Shown piece after piece: positions 49,982-61,397 of a DNA stretch of 64,000 bases. Each line of letters begins with the position of its first letter. Positions within the stretch are counted from its first letter, which is position 1. The notes beneath the pieces were generated by a model that saw only the letters and a list, made by a program, of their open reading frames with translations, was not told the origin of the DNA and searched no databases. The position numbers and the translations under genes were made by a program. Where the stretch lies: NCBI GenBank assembly GCA_013398175.1, contig VZRZ01003083.1, positions 1,013,815 to 1,077,814 on the forward strand, given 5' to 3'. The DNA comes from Climacteris rufus. Lineage: Eukaryota; Chordata; Aves; Passeriformes; Climacteridae.

Positions 49982-50379
49982 CACATTGCTTGTCTTACAA
50001 GCCGTGCAGGCTCTGCCATCTAGAGCACTTTGTGAGATCACTCCACTTTGCTGTTTTTCCTTCTTCCATCTCTGCGTGACTGTGTGTGTCTGTATCTCCC
50101 TGTCTCTCTTCCCCCTGCGGTACAAATCGGCCCCCCACCTCAACACACATGCACATACACAGAAGCTGGGTTTGCTGGTATGAACTTGAAGACTTGCAAT
50201 CCTGAAATGCATGTGTTATCCTGGGATGCACTAGCATCAGAATGCTCAAAAAGCCTGCAGGCTGCTTAGTCCTCCAAGACTGGGTTTTTTAAACCACACA
50301 GAAAAAGAACAAGTTATTCACTTTTTTTAATTCTTTTTTTTTTTCCTTTTCTGTTTTTGTGCTTTGGATATTACTGAAC

Positions 50380-50589
50380 AAGGAGTCTCAGGGATTCACA
50401 CGCTCGGACTTCACTGAATCAGGCTGCATCTGACAAACAATCTTGTCTGCATTTTGGTTTGCTAGAGATCAACTGGGATTTTTCTGATTCTATCTTCTTT
50501 TGAAAAAAGGATGCATGGAATAGAAAGAAGGTCTAAGTGCCTGTCTGAGACTATTTTACCAAACCTGGGATAAATGTTACTTCTCAAAG
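50380..50589 (+). other. Candidate 5' exon with near-ideal donor
   Basis: The segment ends in CTCAAAGgtaagtac, a near-ideal U1-matching donor at 50590. Upstream is an exon-like stretch with CpGs (CACACGCTCGGACTTC) different from the surrounding AT-rich DNA. A 20-codon frame starts at ATG 50511 and stops just before a second ATG at 50574, which opens MLLLK and runs into the splice site in phase 1. This could be a leader exon with a short upstream frame, followed by the start of a hydrophobic N-terminus. The left end (transcription start) is a guess. I do not recognise the gene, and chance is not excluded. Confidence 0.22.
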
Positions 50590-53500
50590 GTAAGTACAAG
50601 ATTTTTTTCATATGTATGTATAAACTGTATAGATATAATATGAACTATATGTAAGTATATGTACCCAAAACATTTAATAGACAGTTACCTCTGATGGCAA
50701 AAAATATCTCAGTCATGCATCTTAAAACATGAGAGAAATGTATAACTTCATCTCCCTTTACATGTTAGCTTAGACGAGATAGTTCATGTACAGTAATCGA
50801 TCTCAGTTTGGTTTCTGCTGCTCTTGGTCTGAAAAGGTACTTCAAAAAGAATATTTTTTTAAGATTCAATAGGAAATTTTTATGGTAGTTTTGAAACAGT
50901 GGTGGAAAGATGTTTAAAAAAAGGATAACAATTTTGTTTCTAATAAAGGAAGAATTGAGGAAGAGAGTAAAGCTGTGAGAGTAATTTCATCTTTCTGAGG
51001 AATTAGTAAATCCTGCAAGTCTAAGGAAGAACTTTGCTGGACATATCAACTCTGCTGTATGTAAAACCACACAGTAAAAGTGTGGGGACCTTGGCAAATG
51101 TCATGTAAAGAAATGAAAGGCAGAGGAACAGCTGGAGAAGGGAAGGGAGTGGAGGGTATGGAGAGGCATTTGGCATCCACTTCAGTGTCTTCTCTCACAG
51201 AGGCTGTTGTTCTGGATAAGGTGATGCCAGTTCTGATGGACATCTAGAAGTGGCAAGGTGGGCAGATGAGGGATGGGGTACACAAACAGGTATATGCTAT
51301 GTCATGTCTGTCTGACGTCATCAGACATATATGCTCTCAGCAAGATTAAATGTACTGAGAATTAGGGTGGGGGAAGCATCCAAGTGGCAGCACAGTACAA
51401 GATATAGCAAAATGGAAACTGTCTCTCTGATTTACCTGGACATATGCACATTTTTGGGACAAAAAGCAAGTGCATGACTGAATAAAACAAGAAAGAAACT
51501 GATGGGTTAAAAGAAATTGGCAGTGAAATCAACAAGTCCCAGTATGGTAGATTGGTAACTGGAAATGTAAAATGTTCAGTTGTGGTGGTTTATGTAAGGA
51601 AGAGTTCTTAAACTGGGTAACTCCTGCCTACAAAAAAAGGAAAAATAACATTGATTTAAATCTAGAGTATTTTTTTTCTTTCCAGAATAGCTGATTTAGT
51701 ATTTTAGGGGCAGTGCCATGGAGGTATTAAGAAGAGTACAGTTTATTTTACCTACCCCATCTTTGGGATTAATATGACACAAAAACTCTTTTGATGAGAA
51801 GAGATAAGCAAACAGTAAACATCGCTTCGGTCTATAAAATCACAGTTAATTAAATTAACACCTCTTAACTTTATTATACAATGTTCACCATGGGTAAGTC
51901 CAGCAGATGCAACACAATTATCATGGGGATTTTCTGTTCCTCCAGAAAAAGGAAACATTTCCATGCAGGGGATTAATTTCCTATTGGACCTTGCTGTGTA
52001 CAGAGGCTGTACAAAGGCAGATTTGGGCTTGTGGTGAGAAGGAAGAGAGACAGATAATTACTTTTGCCTCGTTTCAGGCTGGTTGCAGTCTCCTTGTTTA
52101 CAGCTTGCCCTGTGTCCGTGGTGAGTTTGCATTGCCCACAGATCGCCACTTGAGCCCAACAGAGTGCTTCTCGTGTGCACTCTGCTTGGAGATGCTGTGT
52201 TGCAGCAGCATGAAGAACTCCACACCTTCCCTGAAATCGCTTCTAATTCTCAGGCAGAGAGGGGATGCAACAAAAAATAAGCAATGCCAGCAGACAGGAA
52301 GCAAAAAAAATCATACTGAATCAAGCTGTTTTAACCCATGAAACCTAGCAAAGACCTGTATCACCTCTTGGATCAGAGACAGTGTGTGTCCTGCTCTCCC
52401 CAGCACAGCTCTGGTTTCTTTACAGTGACTCTGGGCCTGGTGTCCCCCAGTATCTGGCTGTGCAGGGCACTGGCAGGCAGGCAGGCTGGCATCCCTTGGT
52501 GCACCATAAAGTGTGAGAAATGTGACCCAGGTTCAGCAGCCCCTGGTTGCTGCTGTCCCCTCTGCCTGACACTGCTCTTCACAGCATTAACACTTCTGGT
52601 TTAAATTTACAATTGGGCCACAACTGATCATTTTTCCCAATGGGAGGTACAAATGGCACATGTAGTCTTGCCCCGTAGCCTCTTCCGCCTGCTGCTCAGG
52701 TGGATCCAAGCTGACACCTCCCTGACAATCCTAGTCAGAGTTCTTCTGCTCCCCTTCTTTGCAGAGGAATCTGTTCACTGACTCAAGTTTGCAATGTGAT
52801 GATTTATAGATCTTTCTGATCTGCCCCCCACCCCTTCTTTTTTTTCATCCCTATGGGCAAAAAAACAAAATGAGAGGTCGACTCAAACTGGTTAATTGGT
52901 AGTAGGTGGAAATATTCTTCAACAAGTGACTTAATTCCCTGCTGAGGGGTTGTGGACTGAAAACCCTTGAGGCTGGATTTGCTACCCACCATCACACAGG
53001 GGAGGGAGGGGATGATGACAGTGCCTGTTCACCCCCAAATCCCTTTTGCATTGTTAACACATTTCCGTCTTGACCTACAAAGATCACATGTGGGAGAAAA
53101 GGGATAATTTGTTCCAAGAGTGTACTCAACATTTTTTTCCTGGCCTGAACACTCAGCTTTACTTTCTTTGTTTGTCTTAGTGTGCTGTCATCATTTTGCT
53201 TTTGTGGAGAGGCTAATTGTCCTATGGGTGCTGGACTGAAAAGCAGCAACACTCTTTTTGGCCGAGGATATCTGTGGCTCCTTCAAGCCAGTCCAGATGA
53301 CTCTGGAATTTATTGGCCAACACGAATAGGCCATTGCTGTATTCCTTGTGTCCTCTTTGTTTTACCCATGTAGAATTTGATTGTAATACCAAAGGATCTC
53401 ACCAACGGGCAGGGATTTAATCTATCAGTGTCCATAGGCCATAAGTGTTTGCAAGGGGCTGAACAGCTCCCAGTTATCAACTGAAACTTGTGGCAAAAGA

Positions 53501-55006
53501 CAAGGTTTCATCTGAGTGCACCGGAATAATAACAAACCCCACAAATCGTAAATCAGTGTGATGCAGCACTGCAGTGAAGGGCTAGCTGTTACTCTCTGCC
53601 CAGCCCAGCTCCACCCAGGATGCACAGAGGGAGGAAAGCCTGTAAGTGATACTTCTGATTCTAGGAACTCAAATTACCTCCTGCATGGGTGACTAACAAA
53701 TCCTGGCATGAAATTAACATATGTAAATATGTCATTAGAAGGCCCACACTGATGTTACATGGACAATCAGGGAAAGGTCATGTCATTTAGAAGTATTTCT
53801 GCTTCCCTTGGATCAGAAATTGTCACCTTACTTCTGAATATTTACATGACAGCGTTTCTGATTTTTCTCTCTTCCTGTCCTTTGCTTTGTCTTACCCATG
53901 ATGCAGGTTTCTGATGACATCCTCATCTTTATGGGTAAACATTGGTGACAAATCCAGGATACCAACTTCAGTGCATAAAATGAGCAGCAGCAGTAAAAGT
54001 CAGAAAATATCTTTTCAGTTAAAAGAAATTGCTGATTTGTAAACATGGGAGAAAAGGAAAAGACATGCTGTCAGGGTCTGCTCCTATGCAGAATCACTAT
54101 TGACCTACATAGAAGGCAGAGCTGAGTGGGAGTTTTCCAGTATAAATATTTCTGGTTTTTGCAGGAAAATATACTTTTTTCAGAAAGAAACATGATTGGG
54201 ATATGGTTAGTCTTGTCAATTTCCTGACTGAAAAAACTATAGGGACAAAATTTCCAGAACACCTCATCTTACATTCTTTCTGAAAGATAAATTTTATTAT
54301 TTCTTTTCAGTTCATGCATTTTGTATGAAAACTGAAAATAATTCATATGAAACTTGATCATAAAATCCCATTTTGCTAAATGACAAGCAAATCTGTGAGT
54401 TGAACCGGAATTAAACATTTCTGGCTCATTAGAAGGCTTGCACACTTCCAGTTTGGGACAAGGAAACAGCAGACATTTTCATTTCAACTCAAGAGACCAG
54501 AAAACTTTTGTCTGTCAAGTCTTACCTGGGAGTCAATTTATTTGACTAAATGGGATTATTCTAGGGGCATCTTTGACAAGGAGTGCTGTGAGATATCAAG
54601 GCCTCTGAGAGTTTGCTCTTGAAATCACTTTTTCAGCTGTGGAAAACTTGTGGGCTGAGAGGATATGGCAGCTAAATAACAGCAGGTAGGAGGGGATGGC
54701 TGCAGCAATAGTATGAGCAGTACAATGGAGCATTTAGGAGGCTTCTGCTAATCGCACCTCAGGAAGGAACTGGTCTCTAATCCTCTGACAGATCTGCTAT
54801 CACTGTGGAAGAAGGTGAGATAAGGAGAGGGCCCTGGAATAGCAGTAAATCCAGGGTCCTGGATGATGGTTGGTCAGAAGGTGAGAGGTAGGGCTGGTGC
54901 ATCCCAGTGCATAGCAAGACAGGTTCTGAGCAGAACAGAAGCTGGATTAAGGATAAAATCAACAGAAAATACATGATGGCTGAAAGCCTCTTTTCTATTT
55001 TAATAG
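50590..55006. other. Unique DNA, no gene seen
   Basis: Open frames up to 144 codons (51907-52341, plus) without domain. The part from 51900 to 52760 is slightly GC-richer. Nothing else can be assigned. Confidence 0.45.
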
Positions 55007-55097
55007 AGCTAATGTTGCACTGAAATCCCTGGAAAACCTGTGTGTGGCACTGGTGCAGAAAATTATCAGTGTGACTCTTTACCCGAAGCCAGAAGAG
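55007..55097 (+). other. Candidate internal exon (91 bp)
   Basis: Acceptor TCTTTTCTATTTTAATAG ends at 55006 and donor GAGgtaggtc begins at 55098. After one leading base, 30 codons are open, starting ANVALKSLENLC and ending YPKPEE in phase 0. Composition is protein-like (amphipathic, balanced). The next candidate at 56700 begins in phase 0 and so could follow it. No family recognised. Confidence 0.2.
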
Positions 55098-56699
55098 GTA
55101 GGTCAGGGTGGTGCATAGGTCTTTGTGTGCAGGACTGGGACAAATTGCTGCAGTTGTCCAGTTAGGACTGTAGAATTTGAGTTGACTTAGCTGGGAGAAG
55201 GAAAGACTACGAAAAACTCATATGTGATCAAGTCACATGGATTGTGGTGACTAGACACCTTTGATATTGGAGGAAATACCTGCATTGGTGAAGAAGTAAG
55301 GAATTTTTCCTCTTCTACCTTTAGAATTATGATTTGCTTTAGCTCAAAATGGTACCAGTTACCAAGAGCCCTTAGCCATTCTTTTGTCATGTCTAAGCTC
55401 CTCAGAAAAGCTTCAGTGTATATGTTGGTCAGAAGGAGTAATCCTTCTTTTGTTACAGCCTAAAGATAAAAATTAAGAATGGAAAAGGAAAAGAGGATGT
55501 CTTAAACGTGCCACATCCTCTGTTGCAGTGGCAGGATGGATAGGCTGTGATATCAGTGAAAGAGTAGCACCTGTATGGATGCTAGAAAAGAAGAACTGAC
55601 TGTACCAGGATTTATATTAGATTCCTCTGTTAAGAGCTTTTAAAAAATGTATCTGTCCTTTCAGCACAGAATGAAACAATGAGCAGTCAAATGACAAAAG
55701 GAAAAGTCAAGAAAAAAAAATGCCTGTCATGGCTGGTTCAGCATTCCCTCTCTGGTTTAAAAGTAGACAATCAGAAATGTCTGTCTTCCTAGAGATAAAA
55801 ATCAAAAACTTCCTAATCATTTCCGTAGACATTTGATCTCCTTCCCTTTGTGAATATTCCTGTGAATAGGTAAACACATGTGATACTCAGAAAGCTTTGC
55901 ATGGTTTGGATGTGAAACAAGCATACTAAACTAAGAAAGAAAATGGCCGAATGGTATTGACAGAAAATAAATTATCTGGACTGAGACCATTTTGTTGGTT
56001 TCCTAAACTGAGAACTAGTTGGCATTTTGTATGAGTTATCTTCAGGGTAAGTGAATGTTATCACTCCTGTGGGCAGATATTTACTGTGTATTGGTTTTCA
56101 AATAAGGGTACAACATTGATTACTTGCTCTCCAAACTATTGACTGCACTTTCCCACTATTGCCAGGTCAGAGAACTTAACCCCTCTGGAAATGTTCAGTA
56201 GAAAAATGTGGAAATGTATTTGCTCCCAGAAAATCTCATGGAGAAGAGGATCAAGGGGTTTTGGGTTTTTCTCCTGGTTTTGGTTTTTTCTTGAAAGCTG
56301 CCTGTAATCAAACTATCCTGTAATTATCTCTGCAAATTAACTAATTCCTCTGGTGAGGTATTTGAGTATTTTCTAATCCCATTTCACATGATCAAGTAAT
56401 CCATTGAGCCATGAATGTTTCAATTGACACCCAGTTTGGAAGGACAACGTGACCTTTACTTATTAGCAAAATTACATCTTCTATTCACCGCTCCCCAGAT
56501 GTCTTTTGACAGTGATAACTTCTTGAGATGAGGAGGAAGGTTGTTCATGCACGTCACAATTATATGTGTGGCCAGGATTCTCACAGAGAATGAGCTTTCC
56601 CCTGTCCATGGTCAACCAGCACCCTACCCTGACTGTACCTGATGGGCCTCTGGCTGGTGAGAGGTTTCAGGTGCATCAATTAATAACATTTTCTTTCAG
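55098..56699. other. Spacer between candidate exons
   Basis: AT-rich. G/T-rich run at 56257-56295 and polypyrimidine TTTTCTTTCAG at the right end. No other feature. Confidence 0.4.
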
Positions 56700-56804
56700 A
56701 ACCAGGGGTGGTGGCAGCAGTTTCATGTGAACCGGAGAGAACTGGTCTTGCTGACAGAGAGTCAGAGCAGAGAAGCTGAAGAGCAGCTTGATGGATATTT
56801 ATGA
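56700..56804 (+). other. Candidate terminal coding exon
   Basis: Acceptor ACATTTTCTTTCAG ends at 56699. The frame then runs 34 codons in phase 0, starting NQGWWQQF and ending QLDGYL before a TGA at 56802-56804. Its phase matches the exits of both 49801-49883 and 55007-55097. No domain recognised; a chance open stretch is the alternative. Confidence 0.15.
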
Positions 56805-59800
56805 GAGCAAATACCCTGAGGGTGAAGAGAGTGAAAAAAGTTTGGATAAATTTTGGTAGGATGAAGGGGAAGAGAGAAAGAAAAATCAGCTGTGGTACAG
56901 CTGATCAGCTAAGAAGATGTCTCTGTCTCATTAGTTATTTGTATGACCCTTTTTGACATGGAGCTAGAGTACCAGGCTAGGCTAAAGACAGACTTATGAT
57001 GTGTGTCTTTGGTCACACTGTTTATAGCTGATACCTCCCTTAGCTGCTGCAGGTTGTTTTATTTTTCATATCCAGCTTGTTTTAGCCTTTTGGTGCACAT
57101 AAGAAAATGTATTCAAAACCTTTGTGTATTTGTTTCTGTTGTCTCAATCTTTCTTTCACCTCTCTAGCTCAGTGAGTTGAATGAGAAAGGTATTTTTTAA
57201 AAAATTTTTCCTCAGGACTGAACACAAAGAGTTTTGTATCATCAGCTAATACTTATAACCATTTCTAGTAGAACTTAGCAGCAAGCTTTCAAATTAATGG
57301 AAGAGATCCTCTAAAATATGCCAGGTCCATTTTCTTATGGTATCTTTTCCAGAGAGGTTGGGCTGAGATCTGACTCTTCTGTGCTGCATGTCTAATGGCT
57401 ACATTTCATACTCATCTTAATGTTTTTATTTACCTCTTTGACAACTTTTTCATCTGTCTAATGCTATGAACAGAAAACAAAAGCCTGTGATGGCTTGTGG
57501 GTCTGTGTCTCAGGAAACCTCACTAGATTTCAGATTATGCCAAGAAAAGGAAGAAAACCCTCCTCCTGCAAGAAGACTGAGATAGGACATGGTGATTTTC
57601 TGTGCACTGTTGACTTCTATCCTACATCAGTGTCCTACCACAAAATGGAAAAATCAAAGTTATGCCACATTCTATCTCAACTATAGGATTTCCATTTAAA
57701 AATAAATAATGCCTTCAGGCCAAGTAACAGCTGCTTCCATTCTTTCCAGCACAGCTCATTGATCTTGTCCTCTCATTTGACACATCCTGCTACTCCCATG
57801 GTGCTGCAGTTGGCATTAAATCACAGAGAGATCGTGTGGTGACCTAACTGAAACTGAGATCTACTTGGAGTAGACTTTGCACACACAGATACACCAGTCC
57901 TTCTCTCCCCACACTGGAGAAAGACCTGAGAAAAAGGTCTTTGTTAGGCTGTGCTCTCCCTTTCTATTTCTTATAGAGGTTTTTGCTTATTTTATTTTAG
58001 TCTAATCATGTTCATTTTAAGGAATTGCTTTCAACTTTTCTTTTTTAACAGCAGGTATTGTTTTATCATGCAACAGTGATGAGCTCAATATGTTAAAAGC
58101 AAAGAATTTCACAAAAGTCCTATTACAGAAATCAAGTATCTTTTAGGAATTCCTAAATAAAAAGCCTCCCAAATTTACTGCATGATGTAGTTGCACTCAC
58201 ATGTTCTCACAATCATTCCTCTCTTTTTTTTTATTTTGATAAGTACATGAAGAGCAAAAATGAACTCTGCAGCCAACTGTTCTTCCTAAATATGTCTTGT
58301 CTTGCTAATTCAGGTGAACGGCAAATTGCAGTTTGAGACTTCATTTGTGCAGCAAATCAGGTCTGTTTTCAGAAGGCTGTTTCTTCTGCCACAGTATTTC
58401 AAGATGGGAAGCCAGGGTGTGTTCCTGCCCCAAGGTGATTATGTCATGTTTGCAGAGATTTTAGCCATAGGTGGCAAAAATATTTAAGAACTAAAGAAAA
58501 CAGTTTTGGACCTTTGTTTCCATTCCTTCCACTCCTTATTAAATTTTCAACGCATTTCCAACATTTAAACAACGTATTATGTGAGAGCTCTTTGGAAAGA
58601 ATTTGGGATCTTAGATCGTCATTCTCAGGATAATTTCCACTTTGTTTCAAAACAATCTCTCCTGTAACTATGCATTTATTTTATAGTATATTTTGGGGTC
58701 CTTTTATTGTTACATTCCTTTTTAAAATAAATTGTTTGTTTGTTTTTGTTTCTGTAGTCTTACCAGAAACAAGAAAAAAACATTTATTTTGCCAACACAC
58801 AGTTCTTTTTGTTTGATCACATAATAGAATAACATATTACTGAATGCTTATAGGGCACCAAGGAAAAGATATTTGAGCTTACTGTAGGCCTTTGTTAACT
58901 CATACTCAGGAGGAAGTTGGTTCTTTATAATTCTGTTGATAAATACTAAGCTTTGGGTAACATTAACTGATATTGTCACTGGGATTTCTATTAACTCTTC
59001 TGAGATTGTTTGACTAGTGTGATATTCAAATGTCCATGACTTCAGGTGTTTTAGTCACTCAGAGAAGCAGCACTACCCTGGGATGAAAGGAAAAATAAAT
59101 TAAGAATTAAATAATAACAATTTTTTAAAAGATTAATACCTCTAACCACCATTAAAAATTAATAAAAATAAAATGTAGACTGTATCACAGTAAGTACATT
59201 TTAATATTGATATCCAATAAATTCTGGCATTTCACAGGGAAAAGGAATGGCAGTACCAGCCCCTGTGACATATATGTGTATTAAAATATTTTCATTTATT
59301 GTAGGACCAAACCAGAAAAAAACTGAGGAAGGATGCATAACCTTGCAACTAAGGGTTTGGTCTTAAAGTCAAAGTAGGCCTGAAAGAAACTGTCTATGCA
59401 GGACTTATTAAGATCTGCAAAAGCCCACAGCTGACTGCAAAGAAAAAGGGAAAACAATTTTCAGGTTGCTTAATTTTGGAAAGGTTTTCCCCTTTTGTAC
59501 ATTATACATTAGGTCACTTCTAAAATGGAAATGGTAATTTGAAATTAAATGCTCTGATAATTATGTTACTACTTCAAATTCAATAGATGCTTTTGGAAAG
59601 GTGAAATTAGTCCAACTAAAACAAAGTATGTTTTCGCTGTTTAAATACAAAATGGCAAGTCGGCTCAGAAAATTATTTTAATTCTTTTTGATCCCTTTTA
59701 ATTCCATCTTTCAAATAATTAAACATATATGTATAATGTGTATGTGTGTACATATGGCTACACGCATTCTTGGCCATAGGCATAAACTTCACTTTTCACT

Positions 59801-59969
59801 TCTGCCTTTATAATAGGAGGTAATAGTAATGTATGTCAGAGACCTGACTTAAGCATAACAGTGCTGATGTTTATGAAGTGGTTCTAGACTAGTGAAGATG
59901 ATGGATCCACTCAGGGGAGTAACTGAGTTGACAAAAGGAGACACACAACTTAATGAGAGCTTGTGAAGA
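56805..59969. other. AT-rich unique DNA
   Basis: Contains one open segment with an acceptor-like CTTGCTAATTCAG before 58315 and a frame from there to TAA near 58487 (VNGKLQFETS... to ...GGKNI). It reads like protein but has no recognised family. TTTG-rich run near 58730-58750; TA-rich region 59700-59755. No transposon ends. Confidence 0.4.
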
Positions 59970-60699
59970 ATTTCCAGTCAATCTGGGACCTGGACAAGCT
60001 CAAGAACTGGGCCCATGGGAATCTCATGAGGTTTAACATGACCACATGATGGTGCTGCACCTAGATTGGAGCAACACCTAGTATCAATGTAGGCTGGGGG
60101 ATGAACAGATCCAGAGCAGCCCTGGTAGAAGGATTCGGGGGTGCTGGTGGATGAGAGACTGGACATGACCCAGCCATGTGCACTCACAGCCCAGAAAGCC
60201 AATTGTATCCTGGACTCAATCCAGAGCAGCATGGGCAGCAGGGTGAGAGAGGGGATTCTGCCCCTCTATTCTGATGAGACCCCCCCTGCAGTGCTGCATC
60301 CAACTCTGGGGGCCCCAGCACAGGAAGGGCAGTGAGCTGTCGGAGAGAGTCCACAAGAGGGCCACTAAGATGATCAGAGGAATGCAACATCTCTCCTACG
60401 AGCAAAGTCTAAGAGAATTGGGATTGCTCAGCCTGGAAAAGAGGTTTCAGGATAACAGGACTGTGAGGTTCCAGTACCGAAAGAGAGCCCAAAAGAAAGA
60501 TGGAGAGAGGCTTTTTACAAGGGCACATAGTGACAGGACGAGGGGCTATGATTTCAAACTGAAAGAGAGTAGCTTTAGATTAGGTATTAGGAAAAAATTC
60601 TTCCCCATGAGGGTGGTGAGGCACTGCAAGAGGTTGCACAGAGATGTTTTGGATGCCCCATGCCTGGAATTGTTCAAGGCCAGGTTATGAACAACCTGG
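59970..60699 (+). mobile_element. CR1 LINE, 3' portion, left part
   Basis: The sequence follows the avian CR1 consensus from the C-terminal part of ORF2 (GACCTGGACAAGCTC..., TCATGAGGTTTAACA, GGGGGTGCTGGTGGATGAGAG, GCCCAGAAAGCCAA, CTGGGGGCCCCAGCACA, GCCACTAAGATGATCAGAGG, AGTGACAGGACGAGGGG, TTCAAGGCCAGGTT) up to GAACAACCTGG. It is then interrupted by an LTR and resumes at 61300. The 5' end near 59970 is approximate. With the right part this is the longest CR1 copy in the window, though truncated to about a fifth of a full element. Confidence 0.96.
60110..60690 (+). pseudogene. Broken CR1 ORF2 C-terminal fragment
   Basis: This is the tail of the CR1 ORF2 polyprotein, downstream of the reverse transcriptase core. 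The first part (to about 60270) reads in one frame with blocks VDERLDM and AQKANCILDSIQ. After a short deletion at about 60265-60280 (TATTCTGATGAGACC where the family has several more bases) the frame shifts. The second part runs 60274-60690 with RATKMIRG, LRELGLLSLEKR, SDRTRGYDFKLKE and KKFFPMRVVRH blocks. A further deletion at 60686-60690 gives a stop right after the FKARL block. It cannot make a working protein. Confidence 0.92.
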
Positions 60700-61299
60700 T
60701 GTCATCATCCGCTAACACAAGCAGGGGTCATGATGGTTCATTTAATGATCTCAAAATGCAAAAGGCACAAAGGGGATTTCAACTTTAGCCAAATAGTGCA
60801 CCTTAATTGAGTGCCAACAACACAATTATGCGATGGGGGGGAGAGAAAGAGAAATAAAGAAACGAAGTAGAGGAAGAGAGAGAGGGGGAGAGGGGAATAG
60901 CTACCAACGGATGAGACGAAGCCCTCGTGGTCCTGCCAATAGGCTCGCCGTCGTCCGTGTGGAGATCTCTGTAGGGTTAATTCAGAAAGTTCTCTTTATA
61001 GTCTTTTTGAAAGCGGGGGGCAACTGGCCAGGAGGTGAGGGAATCTGCCACTATTGTTGGTGAGGCCCATTGACTGTGTTCAGAAGGGAGTGTTCAGGAC
61101 TGATCATTCTTTCTTGCGTCAGTGCAGTCCTCTCTGCCTAGGCAGAACCTGTTCCAGCGGGCGCACCTTGCAGGCAACACTTGACAAACCTCCCACCTTA
61201 GCCAGGCCAGGATTTTTTAGTGCAAAAGTCCTCTTTTAGGGTTTCAGTCTCTGTCGATGATCATGAGGCAGATAAGGAATTTTCAAACCGTCTCTTACA
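60700..61299 (-). mobile_element. Solo LTR inserted inside CR1
   Basis: Plus-strand ends are TGTCATCATCC and CGTCTCTTACA. The flanking CR1 sequence is duplicated: CCTGG at 60695-60699 and 61300-61304 (6 bp, ACCTGG, if the terminal A is counted with the duplication). The empty site would read GAACAACCTGGTCTAGTGG, which is the CR1 consensus, so the boundaries are secure. The likely orientation is minus: read that way a TATAAAGAGAAC promoter-like motif appears (plus strand near 60993-61001), with CT-rich and then AT-rich sequence following toward the 60700 end. A plus-strand purine-rich run lies at 60834-60893. A 5- or 6-bp duplication fits class III or class II ERVs. No internal retroviral sequence is present. 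Confidence 0.86.
60834..60893 (+). repeat. Purine-rich GA tract within LTR
   Basis: GATGGGGGGGAGAGAAAGAG through GAGAGAGAGGGGGAGAGGGG, almost entirely purine on the plus strand, and pyrimidine in the LTR sense. Confidence 0.85.
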
Positions 61300-61397
61300 C
61301 CTGGTCTAGTGGAAGGTGTCCCAGTCCACGGCAGGGGGGGTTGAATCTAGATTAGCTCTAAGCTCCCTTCCAACCCAAACCATTCTAGGGTTCTATT
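61300..61397 (+). mobile_element. CR1 LINE, 3' end, right part
   Basis: CCTGGTCTAGTGGAAGGTGT then CCACGGCAGGGGGGGTTGAAT, CTCCCTTCCAACCCAAACCATTCTAGGGTTCTA is the CR1 3' untranslated end with a slightly decayed terminal repeat. It continues directly from the left part at 60699. Confidence 0.96.

Noticed and set aside
49775..50212. 145-codon minus-strand frame with a lysine run
   Set aside because: The lysine and Thr/His runs come from the poly-T and GT repeats at 49941-49981.
51907..52341. 144-codon plus-strand frame
   Set aside because: No family or domain recognised, no clear start context, and overlapping minus-strand frames of similar quality.
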